Made by a program: the position numbers and the translations under genes | Shown: piece after piece, positions 1 to 8,303 of the stretch | Layout of the letters: each line of letters begins with the position of its first letter | Position numbering within the stretch: position 1 is the stretch's first letter | The notes under the pieces: model-generated | The model's input: the letters and a program-made list of their open reading frames with translations, nothing else | Told to the model about the DNA's origin: nothing | Database searches by the model: none | Source of the DNA: an uncultured Prevotella sp. | GTDB taxonomy: Bacteria; Bacteroidota; Bacteroidia; Bacteroidales; Bacteroidaceae | Direction: 5' to 3' | NCBI GenBank assembly: GCA_946548085.1 | Contig: CAMNPN010000111.1 | Coordinates: forward strand, 62,001 to 126,000 | DNA: 64,000 nucleotides

Positions 1-318
1 TTTGATTTAATGGTAACATTTAAAAACAAGGATGGTCTACCATTTGCAACCTATGCTAAGGGACATTATTTAGGTGAGATCCAACATGTAAATAAAGGGA
101 GGTTTACTATTTCAAAAGAAATTGAACTGCCCACGGTTTTAAGTAAAGGCTTACTTAATATAGATTTATATCTACATCACCCCATGGTAGAATTCTTATT
201 AAAAGCGCCTGATTGTTGTGTATTAGAAACTGAAGGATATCAGAAGGGTTATGGTCGCCCCATCAATCAAGAAACTGGTGGATTTATAGGGTTACTTGAT
301 TCTCACACTAATTTTTAA
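1..318 (+). CDS. Wzt-like ABC exporter ATPase, C-terminal part (partial)
   Basis: The reading frame is open to the left edge, so this is the 3' end of a longer gene; the first ATG at 10 is probably internal. The visible ~105 residues look like the beta-sandwich, carbohydrate-recognising C-terminal domain carried by Wzt-type ATPases that export O-antigen or capsule: an opening strand rich in hydrophobics, a YLGEIQ segment, ELPTVLSKGLLNIDLYL, and a closing GGFIGLLD. No Walker motifs are in view. It is followed 13 bp later by a glycosyltransferase-like gene on the same strand, which fits a polysaccharide locus. The assignment rests on fold-like pattern and context, so it is moderate. Confidence 0.6.
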   Translation, partial: FDLMVTFKNKDGLPFATYAKGHYLGEIQHVNKGRFTISKEIELPTVLSKGLLNIDLYLHHPMVEFLLKAPDCCVLETEGYQKGYGRPINQETGGFIGLLDSHTNF

Positions 319-331
319 TGGATGTGTAATT

Positions 332-1192
332 ATGCGTAAAGTTTTCATTTCATACGGTGATGACTCTTTTAAAAAATCACTAAAACGGATTGCTAAACAA
401 GCTCTATCGTCAAATCGGTTCGATAGTATTGAAATATACACCCCTTCAGACTTACCACCCTCTATAAGTCATTCTCCACTTATGATATATCAACGTGGAG
501 GCGGTTATTGGGTATGGAAGCCATGGATAATATTTAATACTCTAAAACAATGTAAAGAAGATGATATAATATATTATGTCGATGCAGGATGTTCAATAAA
601 CCCAGAAAGCAAAGAATGGGATGAATGGGATTCTGTCATGAGAAATCATGATGCGATTGTATTTGACTACCGACCAAATGTAAAGTATCCTGGATGGGAG
701 CAATATTGTAAGAATCTAGATAATTGCAAACCAGAACTAAAACACTGGATTAAACCAACTGCTAAGGATTACTTTACCCAATTTCTTGGCACTGATAACT
801 ATCTGAACATGAATCAGATTATGAGTGGCATAATTATTATAAGAAGAACACATAGAATTCCTTGTTTTATTCAACAATGGTTAAACATCGCAGTATTAAA
901 TCCTTCTTTGTTTTTTGATGCATATGGAGAAGAATTAGGGAGGCTGCCAGATACCTTTAACGAACACCGCCATGACCAAGCAATTTTAGCCCCCCTCGTT
1001 TACCACTATAAAGACATTGACAGAATTGCAATCCTACCAGAAAAATCTGAATCACAAAAGGAAATTGCAGCCATTATAGCAACAAGAACGCATATTTGGA
1101 GTTGGAACCTATATGACAAAATAGCATGGAGGATTAAAGAAAAGCTCAACTCTATCACCCGAATATTAAAGTATCTAAAATTTTACATTTAA
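332..1192 (+). CDS. Glycosyltransferase-like capsule biosynthesis protein
   Basis: A 286-residue protein. I prefer the ATG at 332 (protein begins MRKVFISYGDD) over an upstream start at 296, which would overlap the preceding gene. It carries RGGGYWVWKPWII near residue 50 and then DDIIYYVDAGC near residue 80, a pattern found in a family of capsule-locus proteins in which the DAG triad resembles a GT-A DxD metal site. Later motifs include LGTDNYLNMNQIMSGIII and the charged HRHDQAIL segment. It probably transfers a sugar at the cytoplasmic face during repeat-unit assembly; the donor cannot be read from sequence. It ends 11 bp before the convergent minus-strand operon. Confidence 0.6.
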   Translation: MRKVFISYGDDSFKKSLKRIAKQALSSNRFDSIEIYTPSDLPPSISHSPLMIYQRGGGYWVWKPWIIFNTLKQCKEDDIIYYVDAGCSINPESKEWDEWDSVMRNHDAIVFDYRPNVKYPGWEQYCKNLDNCKPELKHWIKPTAKDYFTQFLGTDNYLNMNQIMSGIIIIRRTHRIPCFIQQWLNIAVLNPSLFFDAYGEELGRLPDTFNEHRHDQAILAPLVYHYKDIDRIAILPEKSESQKEIAAIIATRTHIWSWNLYDKIAWRIKEKLNSITRILKYLKFYI

Positions 1193-1203
1193 TTTATTAG
1201 ACC

Positions 1204-2154
1204 CTACTCCAATAATATTTTCAACACAAAATACAATCGTTTCTCTGCCAACCAGAACTTGACTTTTTCCTTTCTTGAATATGGAATTTTGCGCCAAATC
1301 TTATTAGCCTCTGGAAATACTGATTTATAAGCATCAAAATCTAATAGTTGCTTAGTGAGGAAATTACTTTTAATATTAAACTTCCTAAGAAGAAGTTTCT
1401 CTTCCACTTCGGTATCATAAATGCCTTTTTCTCTGCAGAACGTTTCAACCTCCATTACACCTTTTATATGCATATTAATGCTTCTTAGCTTCTGCAATGA
1501 AACACGCTCCTGATTATACTGTACATAGTGGTACATAGCCTTAGGGACAGCATTAAATGATTTGGCAAAATAATACAATTTAACTGAAATTATATAGTCC
1601 TCAACGATATCAACATGCGGAGTGATAGTAAAATTATCAAACAGTTTTCTTCTAATCAGCAATTTCCAGAGAACAGTATTTATATCATAATTAAGACATC
1701 TTATCAAATTCTCACGACAATCTTCAGAATAATGCTCGTGATGATATGTTACAGTACCATCAATCTTATCGCCAAAAATATCACTTCCGACTATGTCTAT
1801 CCGACCATTATCAGTGGCTTCTAACAATGTCTCAACCAAATCAGGCTCAATCCAATCATCACTATCTACAAAAAGCACATAGTCTCCTGTAGCATGTTTT
1901 ATACAATCAGCCCTTGAGACAGCGATTCCCTCATTCTGTTCATGATCAATAATGACATACCGATTCTTATCAATGCCATGTTTGCATATCGTATCTTTCA
2001 ACACCTGTAAACTATTGTCTGGCGAGCAATCATTAACGAACACATAATCGATGTTCTGATAAGTCTGGGTAAAGACAGAATCAAGACACTTTTCAAGATA
2101 CTGTTCTACCTTATATATAGGAATCAGAATTGATACTTTAAGTTTCTGGTCCAT
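1204..2154 (-). CDS. GT2 family glycosyltransferase
   Basis: A 316-residue GT-A enzyme. It has the N-terminal nucleotide-binding signature VSILIPIYKVEQYLEKCLDSV, the VNDCSPDNS motif for the uridine/ribose region, and YVLFVDSDDW near residue 95 as the metal-binding DxD. The C-terminal half is more variable and probably binds the acceptor. It is the last gene of the seven-gene minus-strand operon starting at 8178, 7 bp after the preceding GT2 gene. Its codons are AT-rich like the rest of that operon. It likely adds one hexose or similar sugar to a lipid-linked repeat unit. Confidence 0.85.
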   Translation of the reverse strand: MDQKLKVSILIPIYKVEQYLEKCLDSVFTQTYQNIDYVFVNDCSPDNSLQVLKDTICKHGIDKNRYVIIDHEQNEGIAVSRADCIKHATGDYVLFVDSDDWIEPDLVETLLEATDNGRIDIVGSDIFGDKIDGTVTYHHEHYSEDCRENLIRCLNYDINTVLWKLLIRRKLFDNFTITPHVDIVEDYIISVKLYYFAKSFNAVPKAMYHYVQYNQERVSLQKLRSINMHIKGVMEVETFCREKGIYDTEVEEKLLLRKFNIKSNFLTKQLLDFDAYKSVFPEANKIWRKIPYSRKEKVKFWLAEKRLYFVLKILLE

Positions 2155-2161
2155 AGAATAT

Positions 2162-2953
2162 CTACTTTACAAACTTTAAAAGGAATTTTCCGATGCGATA
2201 AAGGATTTTATCGATACTATAATGCTGACGTAACAGAGGGTTCAAGGTCTGAGTTAAGCATTCCGAGGCTTTCATGTATTGATAGTCAGCAAGAACCCGA
2301 GGCGGGAACAATTCTGCCAAAACCAGTTCCTTTTCTTTCCACATTTTGTCAGGATTTGTTGTGCTCACTCCATTTGTATCAAACCGAGCAATGATTTCAT
2401 CTATATACCGTACAGAACAGTTATGCAAGACAATAGCCTGGACAAAGAACTTCCAGTCCGACACAATCTTCAATTTCTCATCATAAGGATATTGCCTCAG
2501 CAAATCTGTCTTTATAAAAGAACTCTGATGTGGAACTGTTCCGGAATAAAGATAATATAATGATATAGGCCGTTGCGGAGGATTAAAAATCGTTTGCTCT
2601 TTGTCTGATAAGATTTTACCTACAATAATATCTTCCAAAACATTATTATTAGCAAGTCTTTCCAAAACACACTCGTCGTAAAAGGTGTCCCCAGAATTAA
2701 GGAAAATACAATATTCCCCATGAGCCTGAGCTACGCCTTTGTTCATCGCATGATAGATACCACGATCTTTTTCTGAAATCCAATAATCTATATTTGCTTT
2801 ATGTTTTTGAATAACTCCAGCACTTCCATCAGTCGACCCCCCGTCAATTATAATATATTCATAATCAATATTTTTCTGACCAATCACACTACGGATCGTA
2901 CTTTCAAGCCCCTCGGCATTATTATAGTTGATTGTAATAATAGATATATTCAT
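2162..2953 (-). CDS. GT2 family glycosyltransferase (WcaE-like subfamily)
   Basis: A 263-residue GT2 enzyme. It opens with SIITINYNNAEGLESTIRSV, followed by IIIDGGSTDGS, then SEKDRGIYHAMNKG and FLNSGDTF near residue 88. The SEKDxGIYxAMNKG and LNSGD pair is typical of the short GT2 group that includes colanic-acid WcaE-like enzymes; here the D of SGD stands in for the usual DxD. It has a C-terminal WKFFVQA segment common in this group. It sits between two other GT2 genes in the 8178-1204 operon with 7 bp and 16 bp spacing. Confidence 0.85.
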   Translation of the reverse strand: MNISIITINYNNAEGLESTIRSVIGQKNIDYEYIIIDGGSTDGSAGVIQKHKANIDYWISEKDRGIYHAMNKGVAQAHGEYCIFLNSGDTFYDECVLERLANNNVLEDIIVGKILSDKEQTIFNPPQRPISLYYLYSGTVPHQSSFIKTDLLRQYPYDEKLKIVSDWKFFVQAIVLHNCSVRYIDEIIARFDTNGVSTTNPDKMWKEKELVLAELFPPRVLADYQYMKASECLTQTLNPLLRQHYSIDKILYRIGKFLLKFVK

Positions 2954-2969
2954 TTCCCCAGCTTCAATA

Positions 2970-3887
2970 TTAACTTTTTAGAGAGTTCCAAATTGTATGC
3001 ATAACCATTGAAAAGAAACGCCTTGGGTCGTTTCTTAAAGACTGGTAGAAATCTCGAAGCCTATCCCGAAAAGAGTCTTGTACTAATGCTCGCTCAAAAT
3101 AGGTCTTTGATATTGTATCATCCAAAGGTCTACGATCTACTATAGGAAAATTATCTCGTAGGCATTCAAAATGATGAGGAGCCCTCATTGCCCGTTTTCT
3201 TCTGGCATTTAAATCATAGGTAATACCACTACTCTGAACTCTATAAACAGACATCTGTTCATGCATTCCTCGAATTTTACCTATCATAGCAGAACTAAGA
3301 ACAATAGTGATATCTCCATTTAAAATTCTATTACTTCCTATCATCTTCATCCTATTCTCAATAGCTTCCCGTCTGCATAGAATAGACGCTGTCGGGACTA
3401 TCCAATTCACGAAGACCTCTGTTGGTGAGTAGTCCCTATCTTCAACATCCTCACACTTCAGCCAGCTGATGGTATTGGTCTCATATTGTTTCTTGGCGCT
3501 ATGAAAGCACATTGAATAATCAGGGTGTGTTTCCAAAAAATCAACCTGCTTCTGCAATTTATCACATGCGATCCAATAATCGTCACATTCACAAAAGGCT
3601 ATATATTTCCCTGTAAGTTTCTCTGTTATGATCTGTCGCATTCTTGCTTGATCTCTTTTATACAAATTCTCCTTTTCAAATATAGGTTTAATTATTTCAG
3701 AATACTTCTCTGCATATTCTTTGATGATTGAAACAGTATTATCTGTTGAAGCATCATCATGAACGATAACTTCGTACTTGAAATCTGTCTTTTGATTGAC
3801 AAGTCCTTCGAGGCATTCTCGAATATATTTTTCATGATTATAAGCAAGACATTGCACACTTACCATAGGACAGTATTCACTCTTCAT
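2970..3887 (-). CDS. GT2 family glycosyltransferase
   Basis: A 305-residue enzyme with PMVSVQCLAYNHEKYIRECL, VHDDASTDNT and the acceptor-side ECDDYW (IAFCECDDYW near residue 100), which serves as the DxD-like metal site. The QCLAYNHE opening and CECDDYW block are characteristic of a GT2 subgroup common in Bacteroidota and Streptococcus capsule loci. It lies 7 bp downstream of the DegT aminotransferase gene in the same operon, so its donor may be the amino sugar made by the neighbouring enzymes; that link is inference from position. Confidence 0.85.
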   Translation of the reverse strand: MKSEYCPMVSVQCLAYNHEKYIRECLEGLVNQKTDFKYEVIVHDDASTDNTVSIIKEYAEKYSEIIKPIFEKENLYKRDQARMRQIITEKLTGKYIAFCECDDYWIACDKLQKQVDFLETHPDYSMCFHSAKKQYETNTISWLKCEDVEDRDYSPTEVFVNWIVPTASILCRREAIENRMKMIGSNRILNGDITIVLSSAMIGKIRGMHEQMSVYRVQSSGITYDLNARRKRAMRAPHHFECLRDNFPIVDRRPLDDTISKTYFERALVQDSFRDRLRDFYQSLRNDPRRFFSMVMHTIWNSLKS

Positions 3888-3894
3888 ACATATA

Positions 3895-5004
3895 TCATTT
3901 AATTATTTCATCAACAACTCTCGCAATATCATCATCTGTAAGATTATGATACATAGGAAGACAAATAACATCCTCTGCCATTTTATATGCATTAGGCAAA
4001 TGATCACGTCCAGAAGTTGGCAATCCGCGATATGTTGAGAAAGTACTAATCAACGGATAAAAATAGCGACGTCCATACACATTATGACTTTTCATCTTAA
4101 AATAGAGTTCATCACGCGTCATTCCGTACCTCTCGGCATCAACAAAAATAGGGAAGTAGGAATAATTATGCCGGACGCCTGGTTTATCTTGCCATACAGT
4201 GATGCCATCTACATCTTTTAAGGCTTCCCGATATTTCATTGCAACCTGATGACGAGCATTTATTGCAAAATCTACTTGTTTTAAGTTCAAAAGTCCATAA
4301 GCAGCTCTGACTTCATCCAACTTGCTATTAATGCCTGGAGCCACAACTTCGACCTCATTAGCAAAACCAAAATTTTTCAAGTAATCTATACGCTGCTTTG
4401 TTTTTTCGTCTTTAAGAACCATAGCTCCGCCTTCAATTGTATTAAACACTTTCGTCGCGTGAAAGCTCAATGTTGAGATGTCTCCAGCGGTTAAAATACT
4501 CTCACCTTTAACTTCAACACCAAAGGCATGGGCGGCATCGTAAATAACTTTCAACCCATATTTATCTGCAATATCTTGTATTTCCTTAACGCGACATGGC
4601 TGACCATATACATGAACAGGCATTATCGCTGTTGTCTGAGGAGTAATAGCAGCCTCTATTTTTCCTGGATCCAAATTGCCCGTAGCTGGATCAATATCGA
4701 CAAATACTGGTTTTATTCCATTCCACCACAACGCATGTGTAGTCGCTACGAAACTATAGGGTGTAGTTATTACCTCCCCTGTTATCCTCAATGCTTGCAA
4801 AGCTGTAATCAACGGGAGAGTTCCATTAGTAAACAGACTTACATAAGGGACTTTAAGGTATTCACATAAAGCCTTCTCCAATTTCTGATGATACTCTCCA
4901 TTATTTGTAATCCATCGCTTATCCCATATATCATTCAAAGAGTGTACAAAGTCATCCAAGTCAGGCATGAGCGGTGAAGTGACAGTTATCAGCTTTTTAT
5001 CCAT
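3895..5004 (-). CDS. DegT/DnrJ/EryC1/StrS aminotransferase
   Basis: A 369-residue PLP-dependent sugar aminotransferase, full length for the family. The active-site lysine is in SFHATKVFNTIEGGA (near residue 190), and the cofactor-binding aspartate is in VIYDAAHAFG. The FTNGTLPLITAL segment near residue 60 binds the phosphate of PLP, and TPYSFVATTHA follows. Such enzymes convert a 3-keto or 4-keto nucleotide sugar to the amino sugar. The neighbouring epimerase/dehydratase and ATP-grasp genes suggest synthesis of an amino sugar that is then acylated. Gaps to neighbours are 7 and 8 bp, consistent with one operon. Confidence 0.9.
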   Translation of the reverse strand: MDKKLITVTSPLMPDLDDFVHSLNDIWDKRWITNNGEYHQKLEKALCEYLKVPYVSLFTNGTLPLITALQALRITGEVITTPYSFVATTHALWWNGIKPVFVDIDPATGNLDPGKIEAAITPQTTAIMPVHVYGQPCRVKEIQDIADKYGLKVIYDAAHAFGVEVKGESILTAGDISTLSFHATKVFNTIEGGAMVLKDEKTKQRIDYLKNFGFANEVEVVAPGINSKLDEVRAAYGLLNLKQVDFAINARHQVAMKYREALKDVDGITVWQDKPGVRHNYSYFPIFVDAERYGMTRDELYFKMKSHNVYGRRYFYPLISTFSTYRGLPTSGRDHLPNAYKMAEDVICLPMYHNLTDDDIARVVDEIIK

Positions 5005-5012
5005 ACAATTTT

Positions 5013-6005
5013 CTATTTTAATCTTAGCTCTGCAAATCTATTAACAGTCATTTCATACTTATAATCTTCAAATAAAGCTCGGCAATTATATTTTGGTACG
5101 TATCCAAGATCTTTCCTGGCATTTGTGATATCCATTAAAAAACCACCTGAACAGGTCTTATCTCTTCTGTAAAAAATGGGAGATGGATTATCTTTAGGTG
5201 AAAACACATCTACAATCGTCCTAATCTGTTCTTCTATAGTAACAGGAATTCCTGTACCTATATTATAGAGTCCACCTTCGACTTTTGCTTCAACTGCTTT
5301 ACACAACTCTTGACTGAAATCATAAACGTGTACCATATCTTTTGCGTATGAGCCATCACCATATATTTCAAGAGGTTCACTATTCATCGCCTTTTCTATC
5401 ATTAAATATACAGGCCTTTTTGTTTTAATACCCTTAGGGAAATAGTATGGATATGGACTATAACTATAAATCGTCGGGAGCCGGAATACGAATTTCTTTA
5501 AGCCATATTCCTGCCAATAATGTTCCATCATCTCTAACATCGTATTTTTAGCTATCACATACATCGCATGATCTCCAGTATAACTAAAATTGGGCTTCAA
5601 ATCTGGTGCTAAAACTTCATGAGGATACAACGAAATATCAAATACTGTTTGTGTATATAAGATTCGATTTACTTGGTTCTTCCTACAAAACTCTAAGACA
5701 TTATAACCTCCAATAATAATAGAGTTTATGTATTTACTCGCATCATATTTTTCCATATATGAAGGAATCTCAGAAGCAAGTAACATGACTGCATACACAT
5801 TTTCTGTTGGCAACATCTCCAGTTCTTCTCCTTTAGTTAAATCTACAGGATAATATTTATATCCTCTTTTTGTGAAGAAATCCGTTTTCCTCCTTCCTGA
5901 AGCTATTACCTCGTATTCTTCACTATCAAAAAATTCTGTAGCATATTTAAACAAATAAGAACCGACATTACCTGTTGCTCCAAAAATAATGATTTTCTTC
6001 TTCAT
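5013..6005 (-). CDS. NAD-dependent epimerase/dehydratase (extended SDR)
   Basis: A 330-residue extended short-chain dehydrogenase. The N-terminal Rossmann motif is IIIFGATGNVGSYLF. The catalytic tyrosine is probably in FSYTGDHAMYVIAKN (YxxxK-type spacing as MYVIAK). The substrate-binding tail has YNIGTGIPVTIEEQI, the usual nucleotide-sugar epimerase C-terminal pattern. It likely interconverts or oxidises/dehydrates a nucleotide sugar feeding the DegT enzyme downstream. The start overlaps the end of the preceding gene by 4 bp (ATGA), indicating translational coupling. The exact substrate cannot be told from the sequence. Confidence 0.85.
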   Translation of the reverse strand: MKKKIIIFGATGNVGSYLFKYATEFFDSEEYEVIASGRRKTDFFTKRGYKYYPVDLTKGEELEMLPTENVYAVMLLASEIPSYMEKYDASKYINSIIIGGYNVLEFCRKNQVNRILYTQTVFDISLYPHEVLAPDLKPNFSYTGDHAMYVIAKNTMLEMMEHYWQEYGLKKFVFRLPTIYSYSPYPYYFPKGIKTKRPVYLMIEKAMNSEPLEIYGDGSYAKDMVHVYDFSQELCKAVEAKVEGGLYNIGTGIPVTIEEQIRTIVDVFSPKDNPSPIFYRRDKTCSGGFLMDITNARKDLGYVPKYNCRALFEDYKYEMTVNRFAELRLK

Positions 6006-6958
6006 AATTCTTTCTTTATAATGTTAATCATATACAACATCTCACTCATACCATATCTCTGATCAATCGGCAATGGCAAAACATGATTAGCTAAATACAA
6101 CTCTATATCATTACTATTACATCGTCTTTCCACATCAGCCCAGTATCTAGGAATATAGACCCGAAGGTTTATCAACTTTTCTCTTAAGTAAATATTATCC
6201 GTTAAAAATGGATAAATCATCGGAACATCTTTTTCAGAAGAAGAGAAAAATAACTGATTTTTATTTCCTAAATGATTATGCAAAAGCTCAAAATTATTTT
6301 TCCTTCTTTTTATACACTCCGTGTAATTAATAGAATGCATAATTCTATCTGTCAATGCCGACATCTGTCTTATCGGCTGATTTGATAATTGATGTTCCAC
6401 TTCATGAAAATCATCGTATGCAGCTTCTGGTGAGATGTCAATCCGTTTTAACAAATACAAGGCATTATCGTATGAATATGAGATTGGAATCTCTTTTAAG
6501 CAATGGTCATCTGTATAAAGATATGCTCCATCTGGAACCCCAAAGAATTTCCTACATGTATAAAAAGTATCTATCCCAACAACAGGAGGACAGAAAAACG
6601 CCTGAGTATTATCTACAATCAAGCGATTACCATATTTTCTTGAGTAATAGTCTACATTATGTTGATTCAGCCCCCAATAATTAATATAAAGCAAACCTTC
6701 ATCTGAGTTAAGCTCTATTTCGTCCAATATTTCAAATGATTGATCAATATGGTAAAAAGAATATTCTATATTATGTTTCATGAAAGGCTCCAATACAGCG
6801 TCACATGTATAGTATGGAATGTATACTTTTTTATAACGTCTCATTAAAAGAATATACTCCAAGCAATTACGCCCAGTATTAAGCTTTAATACTTTATCGT
6901 CGTGGAACGCTAATCCTGACGACAATTCAAACGAAAAATAACCTCCAATAGCATTCAT
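6002..6958 (-). CDS. Divergent DegT-fold (aminotransferase-like) protein
   Basis: A 318-residue protein with the layout of a DegT/StrS aminotransferase but shorter and with changed motifs. NTGRNCLEYIL stands where the PLP-phosphate loop is expected, VYIPYYTCDAV follows, and the cofactor aspartate block reads LIVDNTQAFF. A lysine is present in YTCRKFFGVPDGAYLY, which could be the Schiff-base lysine although the SFHxTK context is lost. It overlaps both neighbours by 4 bp, so it is tightly coupled to the ATP-grasp gene upstream and the epimerase downstream. It may be an active aminotransferase of an unusual class or a non-catalytic relative; I favour a divergent but possibly active enzyme. Confidence 0.65.
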   Translation of the reverse strand: MNAIGGYFSFELSSGLAFHDDKVLKLNTGRNCLEYILLMRRYKKVYIPYYTCDAVLEPFMKHNIEYSFYHIDQSFEILDEIELNSDEGLLYINYWGLNQHNVDYYSRKYGNRLIVDNTQAFFCPPVVGIDTFYTCRKFFGVPDGAYLYTDDHCLKEIPISYSYDNALYLLKRIDISPEAAYDDFHEVEHQLSNQPIRQMSALTDRIMHSINYTECIKRRKNNFELLHNHLGNKNQLFFSSSEKDVPMIYPFLTDNIYLREKLINLRVYIPRYWADVERRCNSNDIELYLANHVLPLPIDQRYGMSEMLYMINIIKKEL

Positions 6959-8178
6959 TTATAATCGACAACCACTTTCACTAAATCACCTATACTGTTA
7001 ATAATCTCATCAAGGTTCTGTCGCGAATCTGTTTTAAAAGCGACTGTTCCAATAGCCTTATTAGCACCAGAAAACGATTCTACAAGTTGTCCTTCTTTAA
7101 CCCATAAATCTCTTTCCAAAAGATATTGTTCACTAATAGAATTACCAATTATTAAACCCCTAAATAATCCCCCTTTATCAGAATGTAATATAACCTCTGC
7201 AAGATGCCCATTATAATCTGGCTGCATAATATCATCCACAATGTCTCCAACAGCAGCTCGAACAGCATTGTCAATAAGATTAGTTGATGTTATATATCCT
7301 AACATTTCAGACAAACGATTCCCACCACCACGAGGAGAAACCTCCATAATATAAGGTTTTCCGTCTGTACACAGACGCGTTTCCACGTTAAAAATGCCTG
7401 TTCTTACATCAAGAAGATGCATTAGGCGTTGTAACTCTGATCTTAATTCATCTTGAATAGATATGGGAATAGTAGATGGCCACAAATACGCTGCTGGTGT
7501 ATATGGATTATCAGCCTTTTCATCAAACAACTGATCTGAAAAAGAACAATAACATAAATCACCATCAACAGTAAAGCAGTCGGAATCCGAAGAACAACCA
7601 ACTTTCTCCAAATAATCCTCTATAATAAAACGACCTGTGTGTGATTCATGTAATGCATAATTTATGGCAGAGTGGAGAGATTCTTTAGAATTAACTTTGG
7701 ACACGCCTTTGCTACCGGCAGAATCTACAGGTTTAACCATTAACGGATAAGCGAACGAGTCTGCTTCAGACATAGCTTCATGTTCATTAGCATACCCTTT
7801 TGCATGAGGAACGTTAAATCCATTTTGCGCTAAAAAATCCCTAAATCTTGACTTATCTTGTAAAATGCAGGCCGACTCATAAGAACACTGAAAAGGCAAA
7901 CCCATCTTCTCTGCCACATATGCAGCTGTCGTCACACCAGGATCAACCGCAAACGACATTATACCACTGATTTCTAGCTTCTGCGCTAAAGCCAACACAG
8001 CATCTTTATCTAGAATGCTAACGTCATAATATGCGTCAGAATAGCGATGAGCAATATTTTCGGGAATATAGTCAACCGTAATAACATAATAACCATGATG
8101 ATGAGCTGCCTCTATTACAGGTAACAGATAGCGCAATCCCCCTAGAAGCATCAATTTCTTTTGTTCTATATTAGGCAT
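6955..8178 (-). CDS. ATP-grasp domain ligase
   Basis: A 407-residue protein. I chose ATG 8178 (MPNIEQKKLMLLGG) because the promoter -7 box lies at 8195-8202, which excludes the upstream in-frame start. The N-terminal pre-ATP-grasp domain has LMLLGGLRYLLPVI. The ATP-grasp core has LMVKPVDSAGSKGVSKV near residue 150, FIIEDYLE, and metal ligands in FNVETRL and IMEVSPRGGGNRL. The family joins a carboxylate to an amine or thiol with ATP. Next to sugar aminotransferases, a plausible role is attaching an amino acid to an amino sugar; this is inference. It is the first gene of the operon running to 1204. Confidence 0.85.
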   Translation of the reverse strand: MPNIEQKKLMLLGGLRYLLPVIEAAHHHGYYVITVDYIPENIAHRYSDAYYDVSILDKDAVLALAQKLEISGIMSFAVDPGVTTAAYVAEKMGLPFQCSYESACILQDKSRFRDFLAQNGFNVPHAKGYANEHEAMSEADSFAYPLMVKPVDSAGSKGVSKVNSKESLHSAINYALHESHTGRFIIEDYLEKVGCSSDSDCFTVDGDLCYCSFSDQLFDEKADNPYTPAAYLWPSTIPISIQDELRSELQRLMHLLDVRTGIFNVETRLCTDGKPYIMEVSPRGGGNRLSEMLGYITSTNLIDNAVRAAVGDIVDDIMQPDYNGHLAEVILHSDKGGLFRGLIIGNSISEQYLLERDLWVKEGQLVESFSGANKAIGTVAFKTDSRQNLDEIINSIGDLVKVVVDYK

Positions 8179-8194
8179 AATCGATTCTTTTCTG

Positions 8195-8226
8195 CAAAGA
8201 TAGGAAAAAAATAATCTAAAAGCAAA
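8195..8226 (-). promoter_or_regulatory. Bacteroidota promoter for the ATP-grasp operon
   Basis: On the minus strand the -33 element TTTG (complement of 8223-8226) and -7 element TATCTTTG (complement of 8195-8202) are separated by exactly 20 bp. The ATG at 8178 follows about 16 nt after the -7 box, giving a short leader. It should drive all seven genes down to 1204. Confidence 0.75.
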
Positions 8227-8245
8227 CTTTATTGAAGAAAAATTG

Positions 8246-8253
8246 TAACTTTG
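8246..8253 (+). promoter_or_regulatory. Probable -7 promoter element
   Basis: TAACTTTG matches the Bacteroidota -7 consensus TAnnTTTG and lies about 50 bp before the plus-strand gene at 8304. I see no good -33 TTTG at the 20-bp spacing, so this half of the divergent pair is less certain. Confidence 0.45.
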
Positions 8254-8303
8254 CAAAAAAATCAATTGAAACGAGCATTTAATTGCTCATATTCAAAAAA
8301 GAA

